Positions 1 through 5,698 of a stretch of DNA of 6,425 nt are shown in pieces; position 1 is the stretch's first letter, and each line of letters starts with the position of its first letter. The translations under genes and the position numbers were made by a program. Source of the stretch: Desulfovibrionaceae bacterium (GTDB lineage Bacteria > Desulfobacterota > Desulfovibrionia > Desulfovibrionales > Desulfovibrionaceae); contig WRHT01000087.1 of assembly GCA_009783115.1 (NCBI GenBank), forward strand, positions 1-6,425, read 5' to 3'. The notes under the pieces were generated by a model that saw only the letters and a program-made list of their open reading frames with translations, did not search any database and had not been told where the DNA came from.

Positions 1-90
1 AAGACCGCCCCGAAATAACTAAATCAATCGCTGGATGGAATTGGATAATTAACGCAATTTATACTTAGAAATGGAATAAAAGGGCTTTTT
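1..90 (+). promoter_or_regulatory. Upstream region of the vapBC-like operon, weak promoter
   Basis: This AT-rich leader holds a good -10 match, TATACT at 60-65, but no convincing -35 box at 16-18 nt from it; TTGGAT at 41-46 is only 13 nt away. A short inverted repeat, AATTG at 39-43 and CAATT at 55-59, lies just before the -10 and could be an operator half-site pair, since Phd/YefM antitoxins usually repress their own operon. A ribosome-binding AGGG at 81-84 lies 6 nt before the ATG at 91. The promoter assignment is tentative. Confidence 0.25.
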
Positions 91-330
91 ATGGAAATCA
101 TCGGCGCTTATGAAGCCAAAACTCATCTCTCCCAAATCCTGGACCGGGTTGCCGGAGGAGAAAAAATAACCATTGCCCGACATGGCGTGCCTGTGGCGGT
201 TTTGCAACCCGCCGCTCCCGCGAAACAGACGCCCGTGCGTGCGGTCATTGAACAGTTGCGGGGCTTTCGTAAGGGCCATCGCCTGGGAGATATTTCTCTG
301 CGCGAGTTGATTGAAGAGGGCAGAGATTGA
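91..330 (+). CDS. Phd/YefM-family antitoxin (VapB role)
   Basis: This 79-residue protein is the antitoxin of a type II TA pair. The N-terminal half matches the Phd/YefM fold: MEIIGAYEAKTHLSQIL, then the G-GEKITIARHGVPVAVL stretch (about residues 22-38), which in this family forms the dimeric DNA-binding domain. The C-terminal part (about 45-79) is charged and contains RGFRKG and LRELIEEGRD, the kind of flexible segment that wraps the toxin. Length is normal. The ATG at 91 has an AGGG 6 nt upstream. The stop overlaps the toxin start by 4 nt, so the two are translationally coupled. By family knowledge the antitoxin neutralises the toxin and, with it, represses the operon. Phd-type antitoxins pairing with PIN toxins are common. 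Confidence 0.9.
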   Translation: MEIIGAYEAKTHLSQILDRVAGGEKITIARHGVPVAVLQPAAPAKQTPVRAVIEQLRGFRKGHRLGDISLRELIEEGRD

Positions 331-752
331 GGCCCGTCCGGTTCGTGATCGACAACTCCATTGTCATGGCTTGGTGTTTTGATGATGCGGAAGACGATTA
401 TGCGGATGCGGTCCTGGAAAGCCTTGAAACCGGCCAAGCCCTCGCGCCTGCCGTTTGGCCTCTGGAAACAGGAAATGTCCTGCTCGTCGCTGAACGGAGA
501 CAACGAATAAACCGGGCCGCAACCGTCCGTTTTTTAGAACTTCTCGACGCCTTGCCCATCCAGGTGGAACAGGAACCGCCCGAGCGAATGTTCAAAGAAA
601 TCGTTTCCCTGGCCCGGGAACAGGAACTTTCCACCTACGACGCTTCCTATCTGGATCTCGCTATGCGGCGCGACCTCCCTCTGGCCACCAGGGACACCGC
701 CCTTTTAAAAGCGGCCCGACGATGCGGGATCCCATTATTTGAGCCTGATTAA
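327..752 (+). CDS. vapC: VapC-family PIN-domain RNase toxin
   Basis: This 141-residue protein is a Mg-dependent PIN-domain endoribonuclease, the toxin partner of the preceding gene. All four expected acidic active-site residues are visible: D9 in FVIDNS, E47 in PLETGN, D105 in TYDASYLDLA and D123 in TRDTALL. The toxin therefore looks catalytically intact, and its length is typical. The start is TTG at 327, overlapping the antitoxin stop as TTGA, with GAGGG at 316-320 as ribosome-binding site. The next ATG (codon 14) would remove D9, so the TTG is preferred. VapC enzymes usually cut initiator tRNA, other tRNAs or rRNA; the target here cannot be predicted from sequence. Confidence 0.92.
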   Translation: MRPVRFVIDNSIVMAWCFDDAEDDYADAVLESLETGQALAPAVWPLETGNVLLVAERRQRINRAATVRFLELLDALPIQVEQEPPERMFKEIVSLAREQELSTYDASYLDLAMRRDLPLATRDTALLKAARRCGIPLFEPD

Positions 753-927
753 GCAGAGCCCCGGTCTTCCCCGCCCGCCCCGGCACCTCGCTATATTTTC
801 CCAAAATGACCGAAGGCCGTTTTTTTATAAAAAATACATATATATCTAAATCTGGAACGGTAGCCTGTTAGACTGCTTCGCAAGTGGGCGGTTGCGGGCC
901 GCGTTTATAAATTTGGAAAGGGATAGT
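753..927 (+). other. Intergenic region before the MoxR operon
   Basis: The first part is C-rich and the middle is strongly AT-rich. A run of seven T at 820-826 follows GGCCG, but I cannot pair the preceding bases into a stem, so it is not called as a terminator. The AT-rich stretch 820-850 (TTTATA, ATATATAT) is the likeliest place for the operon promoter, but no hexamer pair stands out. A Shine-Dalgarno GGAAAGGG at 915-922 sits 5 nt before the ATG at 928. Confidence 0.3.
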
Positions 928-1983
928 ATGAATTTCACATCCGCGGTTTCACCAAAAGAGCTTTTCGAGGTGCTTCTCCACGTTGCGCCGGTCCGCCCGG
1001 TGTTCATCTGGGGTCCGCCCGGTATCGGCAAGTCCGCCTTGGTGGGACAGTTCGCCCAAGCTGTGGGCTTGCCCTGCGTCTCGCTTCTCGGCAGTCAACT
1101 GGCGCCGGAAGATATAATCGGCGTGCCGCAGATCGTTGACGAGTGCAGCGTCTTCCGCCCGCCGCGGCATATTGCCCGCCAGGAGGCCTACTGCCTTTTC
1201 CTGGATGAACTCAACGCCTGCTCCCAGGAAGTGCAGAAGGCGTTTTACAGCCTGATCCATGAGCGCAGGATCGGCGAATACGAATTGCCGGCCGGCTCGG
1301 TCGTCATAGGCGCGGGCAACAGGGCCCAGGACAGCGCCATCGTCAAGCCCATGTCCTCCGCCCTCATCAACCGTATGGTCCATTTTCAGCTTAAGGTGTC
1401 TTCGCGGCAATGGCTGGACTGGGCTGGGGAAAGCGGCATTCATCCCCATATCATGGAGTATGTCGGGCTCAGGCCGGATCACCTGTGGTCCCAGCCGCCC
1501 AAAACGGAAGAACCTTTTTCCACCCCCCGTTCCTGGCATATGCTGAGCGATGCCCTGAAAGAATATGGAGACGCCTTAAAGCCGGAGGATATATCCCGCC
1601 TGGCCAGGGCCTGCCTTTCCCCGCATCATGCGGTGCAGTTCAACGCTTTCATCAAGCAGATACAGAACCGCTTCCAGCTTTCGGCCATCATCGACGGCAA
1701 GGCCCCCTGGCCGGATGAGCCGGAAAATCGCGATGTGCTTTATTTTTTGGCCCAGTCGCTGCGGGCGCGGCTGATCAAGGAACTGCCAACGGACAAGAAA
1801 AAGCTTTCCTCCTCAAGCCAGCAACTTGCCCTTTCCGGCAAACGGGTTATCAAGGACCTGGCCCGCATAAGCGTGGAAATCGCGCGGATGGTAGTGAGCC
1901 CGGAAGAAGACGTCAAAAACCGCCTTCCCGAATGGTTCCTCATTGAACTCGTGCGCGATCTGCCCAGATTGGCGGCCAAGTAA
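928..1983 (+). CDS. MoxR-type AAA+ ATPase
   Basis: This 351-residue cytosolic AAA+ ATPase is of the MoxR group. Motifs in order: Walker A GPPGIGKS (residues 29-36), Walker B CLFLDELN (89-96), sensor 1 in GAGNR (N131), a candidate arginine finger in ALINRM (R149) and a sensor 2 motif STPRSW (R201). Residues 205-351 form a helical lid and a family-specific tail without a recognisable extra domain. The ATG at 928 is chosen over an in-frame TTG at 892 because GGAAAGGG lies 5 nt before it and the 12 extra residues look like leader. The stop is 4 nt before the next gene, so the two are one operon. MoxR ATPases typically act with a VWA-domain partner, here the next gene, to remodel protein complexes or help metal insertion. 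The substrate is unknown. Confidence 0.92.
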   Translation: MNFTSAVSPKELFEVLLHVAPVRPVFIWGPPGIGKSALVGQFAQAVGLPCVSLLGSQLAPEDIIGVPQIVDECSVFRPPRHIARQEAYCLFLDELNACSQEVQKAFYSLIHERRIGEYELPAGSVVIGAGNRAQDSAIVKPMSSALINRMVHFQLKVSSRQWLDWAGESGIHPHIMEYVGLRPDHLWSQPPKTEEPFSTPRSWHMLSDALKEYGDALKPEDISRLARACLSPHHAVQFNAFIKQIQNRFQLSAIIDGKAPWPDEPENRDVLYFLAQSLRARLIKELPTDKKKLSSSSQQLALSGKRVIKDLARISVEIARMVVSPEEDVKNRLPEWFLIELVRDLPRLAAK

Positions 1984-1987
1984 GCTT

Positions 1988-3766
1988 ATGGACAAGCCTT
2001 CCCTGGTGACGGCGGCCGAGCATTTTCACCGGCGTGGTTTTAAACCGCCGCCGCTCTTCCGGTATATATACAAGCAAGTGTACTTATCTACGGCCCCGCG
2101 CCAGGGATATCCGGCCAAGGGCCTGGCCAGGGTCAGCCAGGCGGGGAGCATCGTTTTCAACCCAAAGCGCAAGGCCTTGCCGGCGGAATGGGATTATGTC
2201 CTTGCGCATTGCCTCTTGCATCTGGTTTTTGGCCATATCGTGTCCAAGCCGTTTCCCTCGGAATGGGCCGTGGCCTGCGATGTTTTCACCGCCCGGTTCC
2301 TGGCGGAACTCAAAATAGGAAAGTCCCCGGCTGAATATCCGCAGCTTCCTCAACTGACGGTTTCAAATGAGGAACAACTATACGAACAGCTTGTCCGGGA
2401 TGGATTGGGCCAGGAGTTCCTCGGCTTTGGCGTGGCCGGAAATGAACCTGATTTTGAGGTGGGCAACCTTTCCGCCCGGCGAAATCAAGACTGGACTTTA
2501 TTGTTTGCCCAGGGCCTCGGGCAGGCCGTTGAGGATACCGTGCGCGGGGTCGGTTCCGGTGAATACGGCGACGCCGGCACCGTCCCGCTGACCGAAGCGC
2601 AAAAGGCCAAACAATGGTTCATTTCCAGTTATCCGCTGCTTGGTGCCCTGGCTTCTTCTTTCGCGGTCATTGAAGACTCGTTTGTCTGCGCCTCTCTTAA
2701 TATTTCCGTCGCCGCTGTCAGCGAAGAACTGCGGGAAGTATATGTCAACTCGAATTTCAGGCATACCGAAGGCGAGTACCGCTTCATCATGGCCCACGAA
2801 TTGCTCCATGTCGGGCTGCGTCATCGGGGCCGCCGCGGGGGCCGGGACGCCTATTTGTGGAACGTGGCCTGCGATTTCGTCATCAACGGGTGGCTGCTGG
2901 AGATGGAGGTGGGGCATATGCCCGGCTTCGGTATGCTCTACGATGAGGAATTCAAGGGGCTTTCCGTGGAAGAAGTCTACGCCCGCGTAGCGGTCGATTT
3001 GCGCCGCTGCCGGAAACTGGCGACCCTGCGCGGCGTGGGCTTGGGGGATATGTTGGAAGGGGGAGATCTGTCGGGAAAACAGGCCCCCAGCCCGGTGGTT
3101 GACCTGGACGATTTTTGCCGGGAAGCCCTGATGCAGGGCCTTCTCTATCACCAGGAACGTCAAAGAGGCTTTTTGCCCGCCGGCCTCATTGAGGAGATCC
3201 GCGCCCTGGCCCAGCCGCCCATCCCCTGGGACGTGGACTTGGCCCGCTGGTTTGATTCCTTTTTTGCTCCGCTGGAGAAAAGACGTTCTTACGCCCGTGC
3301 CAGCAGGCGCCAATCCGCCACCCCGGATATCGCCCGCCCCAGCCACCTGCCTCAGCCGGATAAGGAGGACGCCAGGACTTTCGGCGTGGTGCTGGACACC
3401 TCCGGCTCCATGGACAGGGCGCTTCTGGCCAGGGCCCTGGGAGCTATCGCCAGTTACGCCATTTCGCGGGATGTGCCGCTGGTGCGCGTGGTCTTCTGTG
3501 ACGCCGCGGCCTATGACGAAGGCTATATGCCGCCGGAAGATATCGCCTGGAGGGTGCGCATCAAAGGGCGGGGCGGGACCATTCTGCAGCCGGGAGTAGA
3601 TTTACTGGAAAAGGCCAAGGATTTCCCCTCCCAAGGGCCGCTTCTGATTATCACGGACGGTGAATGCGACAAGCTCGCCATTCGGCGGGAACACGCTTTT
3701 TTGATCCCCAAGGGCAAGCGCCTGCCTTTTTTCCCGTGGGGCAAAGTGTTCCTATTCTCGGATTGA
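1988..3766 (+). CDS. DUF2201-type VWA protein with duplicated metallopeptidase domain
   Basis: This 592-residue protein is the presumed partner of the MoxR ATPase. It has three parts. Copy 1 (about residues 7-137) carries HCLLHLVFGH (74-83) and WAVACD (93-98). Copy 2 (about 202-339) carries HELLHVGLRH (270-279) and WNVACD (291-296). Both have the H-x3-H-x4-H spacing of a zincin, but in copy 1 the catalytic Glu is Cys75. The C-terminal VWA domain (about 464-592) has a complete metal-ion-dependent adhesion site: DTSGS (470-474), T531 in GRGGTILQ and D557 in IITDGE. There is no signal peptide or membrane segment, so it is probably cytosolic. The ATG at 1988 lies 4 nt after the ATPase stop; an in-frame ATG at 1943 lies inside the ATPase gene and is less likely. 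By family (PF13203 plus PF09967) it is a putative metallopeptidase; activity and substrate are unproven. Confidence 0.9.
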   Translation: MDKPSLVTAAEHFHRRGFKPPPLFRYIYKQVYLSTAPRQGYPAKGLARVSQAGSIVFNPKRKALPAEWDYVLAHCLLHLVFGHIVSKPFPSEWAVACDVFTARFLAELKIGKSPAEYPQLPQLTVSNEEQLYEQLVRDGLGQEFLGFGVAGNEPDFEVGNLSARRNQDWTLLFAQGLGQAVEDTVRGVGSGEYGDAGTVPLTEAQKAKQWFISSYPLLGALASSFAVIEDSFVCASLNISVAAVSEELREVYVNSNFRHTEGEYRFIMAHELLHVGLRHRGRRGGRDAYLWNVACDFVINGWLLEMEVGHMPGFGMLYDEEFKGLSVEEVYARVAVDLRRCRKLATLRGVGLGDMLEGGDLSGKQAPSPVVDLDDFCREALMQGLLYHQERQRGFLPAGLIEEIRALAQPPIPWDVDLARWFDSFFAPLEKRRSYARASRRQSATPDIARPSHLPQPDKEDARTFGVVLDTSGSMDRALLARALGAIASYAISRDVPLVRVVFCDAAAYDEGYMPPEDIAWRVRIKGRGGTILQPGVDLLEKAKDFPSQGPLLIITDGECDKLAIRREHAFLIPKGKRLPFFPWGKVFLFSD

Positions 3767-3866
3767 AGGCGGCCCGGTGAAGCCTGGCCCCCGGCTTGCC
3801 GGAGACCTTCGGCGCGTCTATTGTGCCTGAATCAGGTTGACAGTGTTGCCAATTGAGGCTCCAGCA

Positions 3867-3895
3867 TTGACAACTATGCTACCAAGTATTATAGT
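3867..3895 (+). promoter_or_regulatory. Near-consensus sigma-70 promoter abutting the toxin ATG
   Basis: The -35 box TTGACA (3867-3872) is perfect. The -10 box TATAGT (3890-3895) has five of six consensus bases, and the spacer is exactly 17 nt. Transcription should begin at about 3901-3903, while the toxin ATG is at 3902, so the message would be leaderless or nearly so. This agrees with the lack of a Shine-Dalgarno sequence before 3902. A second TTGACA lies at 3837-3842 but has no -10 box at the right distance. Confidence 0.6.
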
Positions 3896-3903
3896 GGTGG
3901 CAT
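3876..3903. promoter_or_regulatory. Inverted repeat over the -10 box, candidate operator
   Basis: ATGCTACCA (3876-3884) and TGGTGGCAT (3895-3903) are inverted copies with eight of nine positions matching, separated by 10 nt. The pair encloses the -10 hexamer, and its right arm ends in the toxin start codon. A protein bound here would block RNA polymerase. TA operons are commonly autorepressed from such palindromes, so this is probably the original operator for the lost antitoxin. That is inference from position and symmetry. Confidence 0.5.
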
Positions 3904-4324
3904 GAAACGAATCCTTAAGACCCGCACCTTCTGCCGGTGGCTGCGCAAGACCGAATTGCAGGACAAGATGCTGTTTAAGGCGGTTGAGGAAATGGAAAAC
4001 GGGCTTGTGGATGCCGATCTGGGCGGAAGTGTTTTCAAAAAAAGGATAGCATTGCCCGGCCGGGGGAAAAGCGGAGGCGCCAGAACCCTGATCGCCACGA
4101 ATAGGGCAGACCGTTGGATTTTCATATATGGCTTTGAAAAAAATGAGAGAGACAACATCACGCAGCCCGAGCTTGTTTTCTTGCAAGGGATTGCCCACGA
4201 CTTGCTTGGCTGTTCAGAGGAGGCCCTGTTGAACGCCATAACTCAAGGAGATAGCCAGAGCTCTTTATGGCAACTATCGTCCGGAGCATCTGCTGCAATT
4301 AAGGCAAGCTGTCAGAAGTTATGA
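3902..4324 (+). CDS. RelE-superfamily toxin (PF06296-like) with IS-derived tail
   Basis: The first roughly 117 residues look like the RelE-type toxins of family PF06296 (formerly DUF1044): MKRILKTRTFCRWLRK at the N-terminus, AVEEMENGLVDADLGG, then KKRIALPGRGKSGGARTL (about 47-64), RWIFIYGFEKNER (71-83) and a C-terminal helix ending near AITQGD (112-117). Such proteins usually end near 110-120 residues. The last 23 residues here are an out-of-frame reading of transposase sequence, so the native C-terminus was replaced by the insertion scar. The antitoxin, normally a downstream helix-turn-helix gene, is absent. The gene has its own strong promoter, apparently leaderless, and no clear ribosome-binding site. 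Whether the product is still toxic is unknown; survival without an antitoxin suggests it is weak, silent or neutralised from elsewhere. Confidence 0.8.
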   Translation: MKRILKTRTFCRWLRKTELQDKMLFKAVEEMENGLVDADLGGSVFKKRIALPGRGKSGGARTLIATNRADRWIFIYGFEKNERDNITQPELVFLQGIAHDLLGCSEEALLNAITQGDSQSSLWQLSSGASAAIKASCQKL

Positions 4325-4964
4325 ATTCTATCAAGCTGAAATCCTTGAATGTGAGCAGGCGATCTCACATCAACTGGAATTGATCATGAGAAGAAGTGAC
4401 ACCGGCAATAATCAGGATGGAGGCTATGGCCCATCTGGAGACTTGACGCGGGCGGAAGCCCTGGAAAGAATTTGCGGCGTAGACCTGACCAAAATAGAAG
4501 GCATAAGTCCGGCTTCGGCTTTGACCATTTTAGCGGAAATAGGCACGGATATGAGCCGCTGGAAATCGGCCAAGCATTTTGCCTCTTGGCTGGGCTTGTG
4601 CCCGGGCATAAAAAAAAGCGGCGGCCGCCTGATCAGCGGCGCCAGCCGCCGGGTATTAAATCGCGCGGCAGTCGCTTTAAGGTTGTCCGCTTACTGTTTG
4701 CATCGCTCTAAAAGTGCTTTAGGCGGATATTTACGGCGCCTAAAAAGCCGAATCGGAGCGCCAAAAGCGATTACGGCCACGGCCCATAAATTGGCTCGTT
4801 TGATCTACACTTTGCTCAAACATGGTCAGGAATATGTACAAGCCGGTCAAGAGGCCTACGAAAAGCAATTCCAAACACGCAAACTCAGAGCATTGCATAA
4901 CAATGCTAAATCAATGGGCTTTAATCTGGTTCCCGTAGAACATACAACGGGTTGTTCTTTATAA
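4242..4964 (+). pseudogene. IS110-family transposase, 5'-truncated
   Basis: The frame is open from 4242 (a TAA lies just before, at 4239-4241) to the stop at 4962-4964, giving 240 residues without a credible start. It begins with LKEIARALYGNYRPEHLL, typical of the middle of IS110 transposases, followed by a helical linker. It then covers the whole C-terminal Transposase_20 domain: ICGVDLTKIEGISPAS, the FASWLGLCPG block, KKSGGRLISGASRR (Ser encoded at 4617-4619 is the likely catalytic serine), then LHRSKSALGGYLRRL and APKAITATAHKLARLIY. Intact IS110 transposases have roughly 400 residues; the missing N-terminal part holds the RuvC-like DEDD catalytic domain, so this is dead. It is fused onto the toxin gene with the two reading frames overlapping out of phase. 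Confidence 0.88.
4242..4964 (+). mobile_element. IS110-family element remnant
   Basis: Only the 3' coding half of the element remains. The left end, the catalytic DEDD region and any left-side noncoding (bridge RNA) region are gone, with the break at about 4240-4255 inside the toxin gene. The right boundary is uncertain: IS110 elements lack conventional terminal inverted repeats, and the dispersed-repeat sequence starts directly after the stop at 4965. No target duplication is visible. Confidence 0.7.
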
Positions 4965-5063
4965 GCGTAGCGAAGCAATCCAGAAAAAATAATCGCATCA
5001 TAACAAAGCATTATATCTTGCTCTTTACTGGATTGCTTCGTCGCAAGGCTCCTCGCAATGACG
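4965..5063. repeat. Inverted pair of a dispersed palindromic repeat
   Basis: CGAAGCAATCCAG (4971-4983) and CTGGATTGCTTCG (5028-5040) are perfect 13-bp inverted copies around a 44-nt AT-rich centre. The right copy continues to 5063 as GCAAGGCTCCTCGCAATGACG, which makes it a full-length unit; the left copy keeps only the inner end, GCGTAG plus the 13-mer. Units of the form CATTGCGAGGAG...GAAGCAATCC are widely scattered in many bacterial genomes, often as MITE-like or hairpin repeats. That recognition is from memory. The pair lies 3' of the transposase remnant and gives rise to a spurious minus-strand reading frame. Confidence 0.6.
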
Positions 5064-5108
5064 GATGAAGAAGTGACCTGTTCACCCAAATCTTCCATAA
5101 AAAAACGC

Positions 5109-5128
5109 CCTGAACTTGACCTGAACTT
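5109..5128. repeat. Short tandem direct repeat
   Basis: CCTGAACTT occurs at 5109-5117 and again at 5120-5128, an 11-bp period. It lies in otherwise gene-free sequence between the dispersed repeat and the DUF6166 gene. With only two copies it may be chance or a small binding site. Confidence 0.3.
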
Positions 5129-5198
5129 ATTGATAAACCAATATAAAGCTCTAATGACCGCCAATAGAAATAACGCCTATTGACTGATTTGGGATAAA

Positions 5199-5531
5199 TC
5201 AAAATTGAATGCTTTTTTGTAATGAACCGCTTTCTTGCTCAGTCAGCCATTTTTCAATCCGCTCCCCGGTCAATTCCCACCCCTCAAGCGGAAAATTGGC
5301 GACAATATCCAACTTAAATTTTTGATACCGCGTCATGACCAGAGAGCGAAAAGACGGCCCCCAAAAATCCGCCAGAATAGCCAAGGCCAATTGAGCCGGG
5401 CCAGGACCCCCATGGCCCCACTCAAAACCGGCAGGGTTGTGGTTATGCCAATCAAGACGCCAATCCAAGGGCCGATCATCAACCAAGACAGTAACACCCG
5501 ACTCAGACCGGGCGCCAGTGTAAATTTTCAT
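5199..5531 (-). CDS. DUF6166-family small protein
   Basis: This 110-residue soluble protein of unknown function resembles DUF6166: an N-terminal MKIYTGARSESGVTVLVDDR strand region, RPLDWRLDWHNHNP, and the family signature FEWGHGGPGPAQLALAIL (36-53), then a helical C-terminal part with YQKFKLDIVANFP and GWELT. The ATG at 5529-5531 is chosen over a TTG one codon upstream; a GGAAGGGA ribosome-binding site precedes it on the minus strand. It has no signal peptide and no recognisable catalytic motif. It diverges from the secreted-protein gene at 5699, sharing a 167-nt intergenic region. DUF6166 proteins are often seen on mobile or phage-related DNA, which fits here, but that gives no function. Confidence 0.75.
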   Translation of the reverse strand: MKIYTGARSESGVTVLVDDRPLDWRLDWHNHNPAGFEWGHGGPGPAQLALAILADFWGPSFRSLVMTRYQKFKLDIVANFPLEGWELTGERIEKWLTEQESGSLQKSIQF

Positions 5532-5592
5532 CAATATTCCCTTCCGGTTTATTTAATCCACTTCATTACTCCTTGACTTTACTAAACTCTTC

Positions 5593-5622
5593 TTGCTTTA
5601 GCAAGGCAACTAGAGTTATAAT
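5593..5622 (+). promoter_or_regulatory. Probable promoter of the secreted-protein gene
   Basis: A perfect -10 box, TATAAT, lies at 5617-5622. TTGCTT at 5593-5598 is a partial -35 box with an 18-nt spacer. A small perfect hairpin, CTTGC-TTTA-GCAAG (5592-5605), overlaps the -35 box and may be an operator. Transcription would start at about 5629, leaving a leader of some 70 nt that contains the mini-ORF at 5674. Confidence 0.4.
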
Positions 5623-5673
5623 TTCCAAAATCACACAAAAAGTCAGGTTTTTGGAATCGGCCAAGGAGGAAAC

Positions 5674-5688
5674 ATGAGCGCAAATTAA
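5674..5688 (+). other. Four-codon leader ORF (MSAN) with strong ribosome-binding site
   Basis: ATG AGC GCA AAT TAA follows a textbook Shine-Dalgarno AAGGAGGA (5663-5670) at 3 nt spacing. Its stop overlaps the next gene's AAGGAG (5687-5692), so ribosomes ending here would stop on the downstream initiation site. It may serve translational coupling or attenuation of the secreted-protein gene, or be a chance leftover of a deleted gene. Confidence 0.3.
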
Positions 5689-5698
5689 GGAGTTACCG

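Noticed and set aside
806..826. Possible rho-independent terminator after vapC (T-run after GGCCG)
   Set aside because: The bases before the T-run do not pair into a stem of useful length.
2498..3346. 282-codon open frame on the minus strand opposite the VWA protein
   Set aside because: It is antisense to a gene with clear domains, has no recognisable motif, and is expected from the GC-rich codon use of the sense gene.
3791..3802. CCGGCTTGCCGG inverted repeat after the VWA gene
   Set aside because: The stem is only 4-5 bp with a tiny loop and no T-run follows, so a terminator call is not supported.
4932..4958. Hairpin-forming bases near the transposase stop as an IS end structure
   Set aside because: The pairings (CCCGT/ACGGG, AGAACA/TGTTCT, ACAAC/GTTGT) compete with each other and lie within the coding frame; chance is a sufficient explanation.
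4856..5164. Minus-strand open frame of 102 codons
   Set aside because: It is built from the reverse of the transposase end and the dispersed repeat; its VIARSLATKQSS segment is a typical false translation of such repeats.
5162..5182. CAATAG / CTATTG inverted repeat downstream of the DUF6166 gene as terminator
   Set aside because: The stem is 6 AT-rich base pairs with no T-run on either strand.
5549..5574. Minus-strand mini-ORF MKWIK upstream of the DUF6166 gene
   Set aside because: Its AAGGAG lies only 2 nt from the ATG, too close for efficient initiation.
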